Shown piece after piece: positions 25,727 to 35,579 of a stretch of 64,000 bases of DNA (position 1 is the first letter of the stretch; each line of letters starts with the position of its first letter). Source of the stretch: Dyadobacter luticola (GTDB lineage Bacteria > Bacteroidota > Bacteroidia > Cytophagales > Spirosomataceae). The DNA lies in contig NZ_VCEJ01000002.1 of assembly GCF_005860805.1 (NCBI RefSeq), forward strand, positions 2,216,375-2,280,374, written 5' to 3'. The translations under genes and the position numbers were made by a program. The notes below the pieces were generated by a model. That model searched no databases. It saw nothing but the letters and a program-made list of their open reading frames with translations, and was not told where the DNA came from.

Positions 25727-27199
25727 CTACAATTGTGCAATCAAAGTCATCAATCTCACCAATTCATCGGATACCAGCCGCTGGCTTCCGGGCATATATT
25801 TGTTAGCGATAATCGTAAAACTGAGCAGCGCGCCCGATTTGGCAGTCACATATCCTGCAAAAGCCCGTGTACCTTCGATCGAACCGCTTTTTGCGTGCAT
25901 GTTTCCGGCAGCGCGGCTTCCCTTTCCAAGATTTCGCACTGTACCATTCTGGCCTAAAATGCCAATGCTTTTATAAAAATCATTGAAGCTGACATCACTA
26001 TTGACAATGTTGAGAATGTCCGTCATACTATTGGCCGTCACCGATCCCGAGGGTGATAAGCCGCTGCCGTCTTTAATGTAAAATCCGCGGAGGTCAGCGC
26101 CCTTGCCGGACCAGAAAGCCGTGATGGCAGTCGCCGCATTATCGTATTCTGATTTCCCTGACAGTCTTTTTCCGGCTTGTTTGAAAAAAGTGTCTGCATA
26201 AAGGTTAATGCTCCAAAAGTTCGTTTGCTGGCACAGGTCCCGCAGCGGCGGTGATTTGTATTCGTCCAGAATTTGCTTTGAAACGGGTGTTGGCGCACCT
26301 GCGATTTTCAATGGCAAAAGTTCGTCGGTGACATTGACTGAGGCATTCACCAAACTTCTCTTTAATGCAAAAGCTACATACTCGGCAGGGTTCGGTATGG
26401 AACCCTTAACACTAAACGTCGCGACACCTGCTGGTATGGTCCCGGTCAGTACTACATTGTTTCCCAGCGGGCTGCTGTACACAATGGTTTTGTCGCCGGA
26501 GCCTTTTTCGCCGGTTGTGACCTGATTGGTGAATGTCAGATAAGGGATATCGGGCTCTGTGCCCAGGACGCTGGTCGGGTCGCCGAACTCGACGCCGGGC
26601 TTGAATTTGATCCTGTATAAATTTTCGTTGAAGTTAAGTCCCTGCACGCCAGCACCGTAGTAATTGCCAATGTCACCCCAGATCCAGGTGCTCGCAACCG
26701 TATTGCTGTCGAAAAACGAGGCGTCGGCCAGCACTTTTCCTTTGATATATTTAATCCCGGCTTTTTTTACTGCGGCGGTCCAGCGGTTCAATAATTCATT
26801 TGATTTGAGATAACCTGTAAAACGGTCACTCCCCAGGGAAGGATCGCCGGTTCCATGAATGTACAGGTTGCCTTTCAATGTGTCCCCGCTGATCACGCCA
26901 TCGTGTTCCAGGAATGTTTGAAACTTAAAATCTCCCCCAAAAACCGACAGCACCGTGGCCGTTGAAACCAATTTCAAAATAGAAGCGGAAGGCAGCGAGC
27001 GTTCCTGGTTGATACCAAAAACAAAGCCTTTTTCTTTGACAGATTTCACGCTGACCGCCAGTGATCCGCTCCGCATGATTTCGCTGTTTTGTAATTCGAG
27101 TACCGCGTCGCGCAAAGCATTCAGCGCGAGGCTGTCTATCGTCTGGGAGAAACTGTTTTGAGAAAAAAATATCAGAAAGAGTAAAGCGTAAAGTCTCAT
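25727..27199 (-). CDS. dacB: D-Ala-D-Ala carboxypeptidase/endopeptidase, PBP4 class
   Basis: A 490-residue periplasmic protein with a signal peptide (to about residue 18). It has the peptidase S13 active-site set: SxxK in SASILK, SxN in SINLY, and KSG in HAKSGSIEG. The long domain inserted after the first motif is typical of DacB. It trims peptidoglycan stem peptides and cuts cross-links. A single-gene unit divergent from the MBL operon. Confidence 0.92.
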   Translation of the reverse strand: MRLYALLFLIFFSQNSFSQTIDSLALNALRDAVLELQNSEIMRSGSLAVSVKSVKEKGFVFGINQERSLPSASILKLVSTATVLSVFGGDFKFQTFLEHDGVISGDTLKGNLYIHGTGDPSLGSDRFTGYLKSNELLNRWTAAVKKAGIKYIKGKVLADASFFDSNTVASTWIWGDIGNYYGAGVQGLNFNENLYRIKFKPGVEFGDPTSVLGTEPDIPYLTFTNQVTTGEKGSGDKTIVYSSPLGNNVVLTGTIPAGVATFSVKGSIPNPAEYVAFALKRSLVNASVNVTDELLPLKIAGAPTPVSKQILDEYKSPPLRDLCQQTNFWSINLYADTFFKQAGKRLSGKSEYDNAATAITAFWSGKGADLRGFYIKDGSGLSPSGSVTANSMTDILNIVNSDVSFNDFYKSIGILGQNGTVRNLGKGSRAAGNMHAKSGSIEGTRAFAGYVTAKSGALLSFTIIANKYMPGSQRLVSDELVRLMTLIAQL

Positions 27200-27234
27200 G
27201 AACTGCCGGAAGTGAGGGAAAATTTCGGGATACC

Positions 27235-27263
27235 CAAACCTAAACTAATAAGGATTGTCCAAA
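27235..27263 (-). promoter_or_regulatory. Candidate promoter of dacB
   Basis: On the minus strand, TTTG (27263-27260), 17 bases, then TAGGTTTG (27242-27235), an exact TAnnTTTG. Spacing is two bases short of the usual 19. The start would be about 29 bases before the dacB ATG. Confidence 0.45.
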
Positions 27264-27399
27264 TCTCACTCTCTTTTTTGGTACTTTTGTCAGATATCAG
27301 GCAATCGATCGGCTTCTTCCGGGCCTGGGATACAAAAATGATATTGATTTTTCTGACTGAGAGAAAAATCTTAATATGGCTTTCACACCCCGATAATAT

Positions 27400-28827
27400 A
27401 TGAAATTGACATTTTGGGGAGCTGCGCAGCAAGTTACAGGTAGTATGTTTCTCCTGGAATCCGACGACTACCGAATACTGATCGACTGCGGCTCGGACTT
27501 TGATCTAGATGAAATTGGCAAACGCACCAGATATGAAGAACAAAAAAGCGTATTTCCGTTTGAACCGAGCTTAATCAACACGGTACTCCTTACCCACGCA
27601 CACATTGACCACTCGGGCAATATTCCTAATTTATTTAAAGAAGGATTTGAAGGCCGCGTGGTATGTACCGAACCTACCCTTGCGCTTACATCCCTGCTGC
27701 TGAAAGATGCGGCAAACCTGCATCAAAAGCGTCTCAATGCGCGAAATAATGCTTCCGGCTCCAAAAAACGCGGCAAGAAATCCAAGGGTGTGCCCATGGA
27801 TTATTTTGTAGAAAAGAATGTGCTGGAAGCGATGGAGAATTTTGTGCCGGTGGCTTTTGGCCAGCGCTACCGCATTGCGGATAATGTGGCGGTGACCTTC
27901 TACGCCGCCGGACATTTGCTCGGCGCGGCGCACATTGTGGTGGAAGTCTTTGAAAATGGCGAGAGAAAAAGACTCTGCTTTTCAGGCGATATTGGGAGAA
28001 AAAACTACCCCTTACTCATTGATCCACAAGAAATTCCGCAGGTAGACTACCTCATTTGCGAATCGACTTATGGAAACCGGCTGCACGAAAACCAGAATGC
28101 CCCGGTAGAGGCGCTGGCCGATGTGATTAAAAGGACCTGCATCGACATTCCGGGCAGGCTGATTATTCCTTCATTCAGCGTCGGGCGGACGCAGGCTTTG
28201 CTCTATACGCTCAACAAGCTGTACCTCGACAAGTCGTTTCCTTTTATTAAAGTCTTCTCCGACAGTCCTTTGGCGTACAGCAGTACCAAAGTTTACCAAA
28301 AGCATTCGCGGATGCTGAACAAGGAGGCACGGAGTTTTCAGGAGAATAATGATATGCTTTTTGATTTCGAAAATCTGATCTATCTTGAAAGTTCTGACGC
28401 AAGCCGGGCGGTTTCCAATTATAATGAACCCTGCATTATTATATCTTCTTCGGGGATGGTGCAGGGTGGTCGCGTGGAGCAGCACGTGGAGGCTAATATC
28501 GGCAATCCGTATGCGACGATCCTGATGATCGGCTACGCTTCGGAGGGAACATTGGGGTGGCGGCTGCTAAATGGACAGGATACGATTTCGATCCGCGGAA
28601 AGCAATTGCCCGTCTTGGCTAATATTGAAAAAATTGACGTATTTAGCGGCCACGGAGATCAGAATGACCTTTTGAAATTTGTAAAAATGCAGGACCCGGA
28701 AAAGCTCAAAGGCATTTTTCTCGTCCATGGAGAACAGACAAGCATGGCTGATTTCCAGCACATTATTCAAGAACACGGCTATAAATCGGTAGAGATACCA
28801 CTCAGAGGTCGCACTTACGAACTTTAA
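27400..28827 (+). CDS. MBL-fold beta-CASP RNA-processing hydrolase
   Basis: A 475-residue metallo-beta-lactamase-fold protein with HAHIDHSGN (zinc ligands), FSGDIGR, a beta-CASP region with PSFSVGRTQ, SSSGMVQGG and a C-terminal HGE. The arrangement is that of CPSF/YSH1-type exo- or endoribonucleases, which cut RNA or trim ends. It is first in a four-gene plus-strand run with accA (30-base gap), a HAD hydrolase and an M50 protease. Which RNAs it processes is unknown. Confidence 0.88.
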   Translation: MKLTFWGAAQQVTGSMFLLESDDYRILIDCGSDFDLDEIGKRTRYEEQKSVFPFEPSLINTVLLTHAHIDHSGNIPNLFKEGFEGRVVCTEPTLALTSLLLKDAANLHQKRLNARNNASGSKKRGKKSKGVPMDYFVEKNVLEAMENFVPVAFGQRYRIADNVAVTFYAAGHLLGAAHIVVEVFENGERKRLCFSGDIGRKNYPLLIDPQEIPQVDYLICESTYGNRLHENQNAPVEALADVIKRTCIDIPGRLIIPSFSVGRTQALLYTLNKLYLDKSFPFIKVFSDSPLAYSSTKVYQKHSRMLNKEARSFQENNDMLFDFENLIYLESSDASRAVSNYNEPCIIISSSGMVQGGRVEQHVEANIGNPYATILMIGYASEGTLGWRLLNGQDTISIRGKQLPVLANIEKIDVFSGHGDQNDLLKFVKMQDPEKLKGIFLVHGEQTSMADFQHIIQEHGYKSVEIPLRGRTYEL

Positions 28828-28857
28828 GACCTTTCAGCCCACTACAAGAACCTAAAT

Positions 28858-29811
28858 ATGAGGACATACCTGGATTTTGAAAAACCTATGGCCGAGCTCG
28901 AACGCAAGCTCGAAGAAATGAAAACATTAGCGAAGGAAAACAATGTTGACTTTTCCGCCGCGATTTCCTTACTGGAAAATAATATTACAAATCTTCGAAA
29001 AGAAATCTTTGAAAACCTTACGCGCTGGCAGCGTGTGCAACTCTCGCGTCACCCCGACCGTCCGTACACCCTGGACTACGTGGAGCTGATCTGCGATGAA
29101 TTCATTGAATTGCACGGCGACCGGCAGGTACGGGACGATCCGGCCATTATCGGCGGTCTGGCCAATGTGGGCGGGCAGTCGTTTATGCTGATCGGCCAGC
29201 AAAAAGGCCGGAATACCAAGCAGCGCCAGCACCGGAACTTCGGGATGCCCAATCCTGAGGGTTACCGGAAAGCCTTGCGCCTGATGAAGCTGGCTGAGAA
29301 ATTCAACAAACCTATCGTGACATTGATCGATACGCCGGGTGCATTTCCGGGTATGGAAGCCGAGGAGCGCGGACAAGGCGAGGCGATTGCGAGAAACCTG
29401 AAAGAAATGTTCATGCTGAAAGTGCCCGTGATCTGTATTGTGATCGGCGAAGGCGCTTCCGGCGGTGCATTGGGCATCGCGATCGGTGACCGTGTTTTAA
29501 TGTTGGAAAACACCTGGTACTCTGTGATTTCTCCCGAAAACTGTTCGGCGATCCTTTGGAGAAGCTGGGATTTCAAAGAGCAAGCGGCAGAAGCGATGAA
29601 GATCACCGCCAAGGATATGAAGAAGAACAACCTCATCGACGGTATTATTTCCGAACCGCTGGGCGGCGCACATCTGGACCACAACTGGATGGCGGACGAG
29701 CTGAAAAGGGTGATCCTCGAAAATATTACAGAACTCTCGGCCATCAGCGACGCGGACCGGATCGATCAGCGGATCGAGAAATTCTGCGCCATGGGTGTAG
29801 TCGTCGAATAA
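28858..29811 (+). CDS. accA: Acetyl-CoA carboxylase carboxyltransferase subunit alpha
   Basis: A 317-residue protein, the usual AccA length. Conserved segments include [35 protein letters not shown] and [11 protein letters not shown], the last forming the oxyanion hole that binds the carboxyl group. With AccD (elsewhere) it transfers CO2 from biotin to acetyl-CoA, making malonyl-CoA for fatty-acid synthesis. It sits in an operon-like run after the MBL gene. Confidence 0.96.
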   Translation: MRTYLDFEKPMAELERKLEEMKTLAKENNVDFSAAISLLENNITNLRKEIFENLTRWQRVQLSRHPDRPYTLDYVELICDEFIELHGDRQVRDDPAIIGGLANVGGQSFMLIGQQKGRNTKQRQHRNFGMPNPEGYRKALRLMKLAEKFNKPIVTLIDTPGAFPGMEAEERGQGEAIARNLKEMFMLKVPVICIVIGEGASGGALGIAIGDRVLMLENTWYSVISPENCSAILWRSWDFKEQAAEAMKITAKDMKKNNLIDGIISEPLGGAHLDHNWMADELKRVILENITELSAISDADRIDQRIEKFCAMGVVVE

Positions 29812-29817
29812 AATTCC

Positions 29818-30453
29818 ATGAAAAACCCACAGATCAAAAATATCATTTTCGACCTTGGCGACGTCATTCTCAACATTGATGTGCCGGTTGCTTCCAAATC
29901 TTTCGCCGAGCTGAGCGGCCGGGAGCAAAGCGAAATCCTGACCATTTTCAAGGAAAACGACCTTTTCCGTCAGTTCGAAACTGGTACCCTCGATGAAGCC
30001 GGTTTCCGGAATTTTATCAGGCATATTCTTGATTTTTCAGACTTGTCCGACGAAGCCATTGATACAGCCTGGAATAGCTTGCTGCTGGATCTGCCGCCTG
30101 AAAGAGTGGAGCTTTTGAAAAAACTGAAAGAAACCTACCGCATTTTCCTGCTCAGCAACACCAGCTCGATCCACATTACGCAGGTGAATAAAATTTTGGA
30201 AGCATCTACCGGCATCGAAAAACTGGAAGATTTGTTTGAGATCGTATTCCTTTCCTACGAAATGGGGCTGATGAAACCAGATACCCGCATTTATGAAAAA
30301 GTGCTGGAACAAGCCGGGATCAAAGCCGAAGAAACACTTTTCCTGGACGATAATTTCGACAACATTCAAGGCGCTAACCAGGTCGGCATCAACACCATTC
30401 ACGTTCAGAAGCCGACCACCATTTTGGAATATCTGAAAGACTATGCAGTCTAA
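29818..30453 (+). CDS. HAD-superfamily hydrolase (phosphatase)
   Basis: A 211-residue protein with motif I FDLGDVI (Asp nucleophile), motif II LSNTS, motif III Lys in MKPDTRIYE and motif IV FLDDNFDNI. An alpha-helical C1 cap lies after motif I. The type is YihX/epoxide-hydrolase N-terminal-like, acting on sugar or nucleotide phosphates. Six bases separate it from accA. Its stop overlaps the next start by 11 bases, so the M50 gene is co-translated. Confidence 0.85.
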   Translation: MKNPQIKNIIFDLGDVILNIDVPVASKSFAELSGREQSEILTIFKENDLFRQFETGTLDEAGFRNFIRHILDFSDLSDEAIDTAWNSLLLDLPPERVELLKKLKETYRIFLLSNTSSIHITQVNKILEASTGIEKLEDLFEIVFLSYEMGLMKPDTRIYEKVLEQAGIKAEETLFLDDNFDNIQGANQVGINTIHVQKPTTILEYLKDYAV

Positions 30454-31642
30454 CTCACGCACTTACGTAATCCAGGCGCTTCTTTTTATTGCAACCATCA
30501 TTACCACCACCATGGCCGGCGCCGAGTGGATGTTTGGTAATATCTTTTCCTTCATTTACGATTTTGCCGTTTTTCTTGGTGCTGGAAAAACGGATGCAGA
30601 GCTACCAGAAAATACCAAATTTATGGGCTGGTACCAGTTCATGCAGGGTTTTCACTTTTCAATTCCATTCTTAGCCATTCTGACGGTCCACGAATTCGGA
30701 CATTATTTTGTGGCCAAATATCATAAGGTCAAGGTCACGTTACCTTTTTACATCCCGCTCTGGTTTGGTTTCTCGCAAAGTATCGGCACGATGGGCGCAT
30801 TTATCCGGATCAAATCGGTCGTAAGGTCGAGGCTTAAATTTTTTGATATTGGCATTGCCGGCCCGCTAGCCGGTTTTATTGCTGCATTGGTTGTGCTTTG
30901 GTACGGTTTCACGCATTTGCCGCCGCCGGAGTATATTTTCAAAGTGCACCCGGAATTTGCACAATACGGATTGGATTATCCCAAATATGCCTACCAGAAT
31001 GCCCACGAAATTCTGGCACTGGGTGACAACATTCTTTTTTCTTTCTTCAAAAACAACGTCGCTGACCCGGCCAGGCTGCCCCATCCATACGAAATGGTGC
31101 ATTATCCCTACATTTTCGCAGGATATCTTGCCCTGTTTTTCACTTCCCTTAATCTGATCCCAATTGGTCAGCTGGACGGCGGACATATTCTCTACGGTCT
31201 GATCGGCAAAAAGAAGTTCGACGTAATCGCGCCTGTTTTGTTCGGGATATTTGCTTTTTACGCTGGTTTAGGGCTTTTCACGACCAAGTCATTTGCCACC
31301 GGCAGTGACGGGCAGTTTTACGAGCAACTGATTTACCTCGCATTTTATATTTATTTCCTCTTCATCTGCTTCCGGCGCGTCAGCGACCTTCCGTCTACCG
31401 CCCTGATGATCAGTCTCATCATTGTTGTACTCCAATTCGGCATCACCTATCTCCGCCCAGAATGGAAAGGTTCGTCCGGCTTTTTACCCTTCGTTTTCAT
31501 CCTCGGCCGCTTCCTCGGCATCCGCCACCCCGAAACCGAAGAAGACAAGCCACTGGACCTCCCGCGTGTCATTTTGGGGATCCTCGCGCTAGTGATTTTC
31601 GTGATTTCGTTTAGTCCTACGCCGTTTGTGATTATTGAGTAG
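30443..31642 (+). CDS. Site-2-protease family (M50) membrane protease
   Basis: A 399-residue polytopic membrane protein. HEFGH at 83-87 gives the zinc ligands with the catalytic Glu84, and NLIPIGQLDGGH near residue 240 supplies the third ligand in LDG. There are about seven hydrophobic segments. No PDZ domain is visible between them, unlike RseP. It cuts membrane-spanning substrates, usually after a first periplasmic cleavage; the substrate here is unknown. Confidence 0.88.
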   Translation: MQSNSRTYVIQALLFIATIITTTMAGAEWMFGNIFSFIYDFAVFLGAGKTDAELPENTKFMGWYQFMQGFHFSIPFLAILTVHEFGHYFVAKYHKVKVTLPFYIPLWFGFSQSIGTMGAFIRIKSVVRSRLKFFDIGIAGPLAGFIAALVVLWYGFTHLPPPEYIFKVHPEFAQYGLDYPKYAYQNAHEILALGDNILFSFFKNNVADPARLPHPYEMVHYPYIFAGYLALFFTSLNLIPIGQLDGGHILYGLIGKKKFDVIAPVLFGIFAFYAGLGLFTTKSFATGSDGQFYEQLIYLAFYIYFLFICFRRVSDLPSTALMISLIIVVLQFGITYLRPEWKGSSGFLPFVFILGRFLGIRHPETEEDKPLDLPRVILGILALVIFVISFSPTPFVIIE

Positions 31643-31702
31643 CGACGGCGGATGCATTTAACATCGATCTTTGATTGCCGGGTAAAAGCATAAATATGGG
31701 GC

Positions 31703-32998
31703 TTAATTGAACATTTCAACACTAAAAACCGTCCACCCATCCTCTCCCGTCCGTAGCGAAAATCCAAACCCGTGATTTACCAAAATCTCCCGGGTTAACG
31801 TCAGTCCAATCCCCTGCCCGTCTCGCTTGGTACTGAAAAACGGATTAAAAAGCTTTGTTACAGCTTCCGCGGCGATAGGCTTTCCGTTGTTTCTGATTTC
31901 AAGTTTATCATCCGACACCTCTATCTGAATTTCGTTACCTGCGGAACATGCCTCTATCGCGTTTTTGATCACATTCACCAGTACGTGCTCCATTTGTCCG
32001 CGGTCCAGGTTTTCTATTACAAGGGTTTCAGGTAGTGTTAATTTTAATCTAACATCACGCTGCCTCGCCGCAGGTTCCATGAAAACAGTTACGTCTTTCG
32101 CCAGCTTCCCAAGGTCGGTTTCAACACTCGTTGGCATTGGAAGACGTACCACGTCGGCGAAGTTGCGCATGAAGACGGTCAGGCGCTGGTTGCGCTCGGA
32201 GGCGATTTGCAGGGCGTCCCTGACGTCGTCGAAATCCGTTGTAGAAAGCACCTGGCTGGTAGTTTGTAAAATAGAGTCCGTGGCGCCCAGCGTGTTATTA
32301 ACTTCGTGCGCCATCATTCTGATCACTTTTCCGTAAGCGTTTTTTTCCGATTCCAGGATTTCATTCGTCAGTTCCTCGATCATTAAAAATGACCGGCTGA
32401 AACCCTGGTCCATGAAATGCGAGCGCTGGACTTTGAATGTCAACACACCATTGGTTTTGACGATCCGAGATTCTCCGTCGACCATTCCGGCTAGTTCTGT
32501 AAGTAACGGCAGGCCGGTTTCGCTCAATTTGTGTCCGTATAAATTTTCAGCTGTGCCTTTGAACTGCTCTTTCGCCTTCAAATTCAGCGACTGGATATGT
32601 CCGTCGAAATCAAGGATAATGATCGCGATCGGCGAGGCTTCGATGAGCTTTTCCAGGAAAAAATGCTGCTCCTGCAATTTCGTCCGCTCCTCGCGCAGCT
32701 GGTCGATCATCAGGTTGTAAACTTCGATCAGCGAGTCCACCTCCCCTTTTCCGGTCGGGACAAACTTGATCGAAAAATCCTTGTCTTTAATGGCTTCAAT
32801 TCCGGATCTCACAAATTCGATAGGTTGCATAAAATTTCGGTACAAAAGAATGGACGCGATAGCCGACAGGAACAGAAAAATCTCCGAGCCGATAAATAGT
32901 AACTTACTCTCAAACAGGATTTTATAAACCAGCAACACCAGCACCAGGTGCAGCGCCGAAATGTAAAGAATGTATCTTGTCTTGGTGGAAAGTTTCAT
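31703..32998 (-). CDS. NtrB/NtrY-like sensor histidine kinase
   Basis: A 431-residue kinase. Two N-terminal membrane segments (to about residue 50) with little periplasmic loop between them are followed by a HAMP-like segment, a PAS domain (about 110-200), a HisKA box with the phospho-His in MMAHEVNNTLG, and an HATPase domain with the G2 box GQGIGLTL. It is four-base coupled to the sigma-54 regulator gene and is the last gene of an efflux operon. It should sense membrane or envelope stress and feed phosphate to the regulator. Confidence 0.9.
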   Translation of the reverse strand: MKLSTKTRYILYISALHLVLVLLVYKILFESKLLFIGSEIFLFLSAIASILLYRNFMQPIEFVRSGIEAIKDKDFSIKFVPTGKGEVDSLIEVYNLMIDQLREERTKLQEQHFFLEKLIEASPIAIIILDFDGHIQSLNLKAKEQFKGTAENLYGHKLSETGLPLLTELAGMVDGESRIVKTNGVLTFKVQRSHFMDQGFSRSFLMIEELTNEILESEKNAYGKVIRMMAHEVNNTLGATDSILQTTSQVLSTTDFDDVRDALQIASERNQRLTVFMRNFADVVRLPMPTSVETDLGKLAKDVTVFMEPAARQRDVRLKLTLPETLVIENLDRGQMEHVLVNVIKNAIEACSAGNEIQIEVSDDKLEIRNNGKPIAAEAVTKLFNPFFSTKRDGQGIGLTLTREILVNHGFGFSLRTGEDGWTVFSVEMFN

Positions 32999-34368
32999 GC
33001 GTCCTCGGATTCATAGGAAATCCCAAACTTTTCGAGGCGGCGGTACAATGCAAACCGCGTGATTCCCAGCGACCTGGCCACTTTACTCACCTTATTCTGG
33101 TGAAACTGCATCGCCCGTGTAATCATCTGGAATTCCATTTCTTCCAACGTAATTGTACCTACTTCCGGCAGGTTTTTAGTGGATGCCGCCACAGGATTTG
33201 CATTCAAATTCTTCTGAAAGTCAGCAATATCCAATGTATCCGAGGAAGAAAGTAATACGGTCCGCTCTACCAGATTTTTGAGCTGCCGAATGTTACCCTG
33301 CAAAGGCAATGTTTTCAGCCACTTCCGCGCGGCGGGATTTAATGTTAAATGCGGACGTTGGTAAATGATTTTCAGATTGTTAATAAAAAACTCAGAAAGC
33401 AGCGGAATGTCATCCGGCCGCTCCCGCAATGCCGGCAGCTTCACAGTGATCAGGTTGATCCGGTAATACAAATCCTCCCGGAATGTTCCGTTGGCGACCA
33501 TTTCTTCCAGATTACGGTTAGTAGCGCAAATCACGCGTACATCCACCGTCCGGCTTTTACTGCTTCCAAGCGGCTCGAATGTTCTTTCCTGCAATACCCG
33601 CAGCAATTTCACCTGGCTCGCCAGATCCAGCTCACCAATTTCGTCAAGAAAAATCGACCCTTTATGCGCCATCTCAAAACGCCCGATCCGATCGGATTTG
33701 GCATCGGTAAAGGCGCCGCGGACGTGGCCGAAAAGCTCACTTTCAAACAATGTAGACGAAATACCGCCCAGGTTTACCTTCACAAAAGGCCGCGATTTAC
33801 GTTTGGAATTGGAATGTATCGCCTCCGCAATCAGCTCCTTTCCAGTTCCGCTTTCACCGGTGATAAGCACCGGCGCGTCCGTCGAAGATACCCGGCCGAC
33901 AGTTTCCAGAATGTCCAGCAACTTGGCATCCTGACCGACAATGTTTTCGAAATGATATTGTTGTTCCAGCCTGCGCCGGTTGGCCGATTGCGGCGTCTGC
34001 GCAGCCAGGTTCAATATCGTCCGCACCGACTGCACCAGGTAGCTATTCTGCCACGGTTTGGTAATAAAATCATTGGCGCCCTCTTTCATCCCCATCACCG
34101 CGAGGTCAATCGTGCCCCAGCCGGTGATCAGAATAACCGGAATAGCCGGATTGAACTTCTTGATCCGCTTCAAAAGCTGCATTCCTTCCTCTCCCGAAGT
34201 CTCAATCGAGAAATTCAGGTCGAGCAAAATCAGCTCAGGCGTCGTGTTTTTCAGTATTTCAAAAGTATCCTCCGGCGTCCCCGCCCCCTTCACCGTAAAA
34301 CCCTCACTTTTCAAAAGCAAAGCGAGGGAGGTACGGATGGCAAGATCATCATCAACGATTAAGATCAT
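32995..34368 (-). CDS. Sigma-54-dependent NtrC-family response regulator
   Basis: A 457-residue protein. It has an N-terminal receiver (phospho-acceptor Asp50 in LLDL, Lys104 in TKP), an AAA+ domain with Walker A GESGTGKE (171-178) and Walker B SIFLDEIGEL (238-247), and a C-terminal Fis-type helix-turn-helix (NKVSKVARSLGITRFALYRR). The sigma-54-contact loop reads GAFTDA at 218-223 instead of GAFTGA. It activates transcription with sigma-54, most likely of this operon, but no convincing -24/-12 site was found upstream. Four-base overlap with the kinase gene. Confidence 0.92.
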   Translation of the reverse strand: MILIVDDDLAIRTSLALLLKSEGFTVKGAGTPEDTFEILKNTTPELILLDLNFSIETSGEEGMQLLKRIKKFNPAIPVILITGWGTIDLAVMGMKEGANDFITKPWQNSYLVQSVRTILNLAAQTPQSANRRRLEQQYHFENIVGQDAKLLDILETVGRVSSTDAPVLITGESGTGKELIAEAIHSNSKRKSRPFVKVNLGGISSTLFESELFGHVRGAFTDAKSDRIGRFEMAHKGSIFLDEIGELDLASQVKLLRVLQERTFEPLGSSKSRTVDVRVICATNRNLEEMVANGTFREDLYYRINLITVKLPALRERPDDIPLLSEFFINNLKIIYQRPHLTLNPAARKWLKTLPLQGNIRQLKNLVERTVLLSSSDTLDIADFQKNLNANPVAASTKNLPEVGTITLEEMEFQMITRAMQFHQNKVSKVARSLGITRFALYRRLEKFGISYESEDA

Positions 34369-34373
34369 ATTCT

Positions 34374-35540
34374 TTATTCTTCATGCAAAGCCACCGCCGG
34401 ATGTATCCGCGCTGCTTGCTTACTAGGAAACCAGGCGCATAATGTGACGATCAGATAGATAATCACAATCGCCAGGATAATTGCCATGACATACACACTG
34501 CTCGCCAGGTCGAACACATTCATGAGTGGAAACTGCACGGCGAAGATCAGGCCTAATATCATACTAAAAGTCGCCAGTACCCATATTTCTCCTAAGAATT
34601 GGTTTGTAACCTTTCCTTCCGTGGCGCCCATCGCGCGGCGCAAACCGATTTCGCCTTTTCTTCTGGCAATGTTCAGGTTTAATATTCCAAATAATCCCAG
34701 TGCTACATTGGTCAGCAAAAAGCCACTGACAATTAAGAAAATCATAACAGGTACAAGTGTGATATTGTGGCGGGTCAGGCGGGAATCTTTGAGGTAACTC
34801 ACTTCAATGCCCCAGCCTGGCAGCATGGTTGCGATATCTTTCACCATTTTTGCCTCGAATTCCGCATCGGTGCCGGGCCTGGTTTTAATCAGAATGTTGC
34901 TGTTCCACTTGTTATCCTTCCCGATCATTTCAAAAACCAGGGGTTCATCTGACATAAATTCGCCCTTCGCTTTGAACCTGTCCACTACCCCGACTACTTT
35001 AAAATAGCGGTTATCGTCCATTTTAATCACCTTATTCAGAGCAGTTTCGTTTAGAAAAAGCTTCTCCTGCATTTTACTGTTAATCACAATAGGGACGAAT
35101 TTGGCAATCATATCTTCATCCCGGTACCACCTTCCCGAAATCAGCGGCAGGTCGAGCACTTTGGACAGTTCGGCATCGCTTGCATAAAAATCACCGTGCA
35201 CTTCCACCTTATTATAGGTGATCCCCCCGGATGACTGGTTGGCTGAAAATGGTGTGTTACCACTCATCCGCGACGCCGATTCCACTTCCTTGTAAGACCT
35301 TACCCGCTGTAAAACGCGCTGGATTTTCTCCGCCTCCTGGATCGTATCCTGGTTGTGGGCCAGATCCAGGTTCCAGACTTGTTCATACTGAAAGCCAATC
35401 GGTTGCACGTAGTTACTCACATTGTAAACAATCAGCGAAAGCACGCCGAAGAGTACCATAAACGACGCCCAGATCTCTACGATCAGCAGCGAGTGGGTAC
35501 CTTTTTTATTCCAGATTAATTTGAAGAGATGTCGTAACAT
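34374..35540 (-). CDS. FtsX/MacB-type ABC permease (second of a pair)
   Basis: A 388-residue permease with one N-terminal helix, a MacB-like periplasmic domain (about residues 40-255), and three C-terminal helices. The C-terminal part contains the conserved RRKGEIGLRRAMGA and AARIHPAVAL stretches. It would pair with the next permease and the LolD-like ATPase as a mechanotransmitting exporter. Six bases from the regulator gene. Confidence 0.88.
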   Translation of the reverse strand: MLRHLFKLIWNKKGTHSLLIVEIWASFMVLFGVLSLIVYNVSNYVQPIGFQYEQVWNLDLAHNQDTIQEAEKIQRVLQRVRSYKEVESASRMSGNTPFSANQSSGGITYNKVEVHGDFYASDAELSKVLDLPLISGRWYRDEDMIAKFVPIVINSKMQEKLFLNETALNKVIKMDDNRYFKVVGVVDRFKAKGEFMSDEPLVFEMIGKDNKWNSNILIKTRPGTDAEFEAKMVKDIATMLPGWGIEVSYLKDSRLTRHNITLVPVMIFLIVSGFLLTNVALGLFGILNLNIARRKGEIGLRRAMGATEGKVTNQFLGEIWVLATFSMILGLIFAVQFPLMNVFDLASSVYVMAIILAIVIIYLIVTLCAWFPSKQAARIHPAVALHEE

Positions 35541-35579
35541 GGGGATTTTTAATGAGTGAATGTGTCAATGAGTGAATCA

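Noticed and set aside
27282..27289. TACTTTTG as a promoter of the MBL operon
   Set aside because: Exact -7 match but no TTTG or TTG at about 19 bases upstream, and 110 bases from the start codon.
27212..27403. 63-codon plus-strand ORF upstream of the MBL gene
   Set aside because: It overlaps the dacB promoter region, has no family features and ends inside the MBL start.
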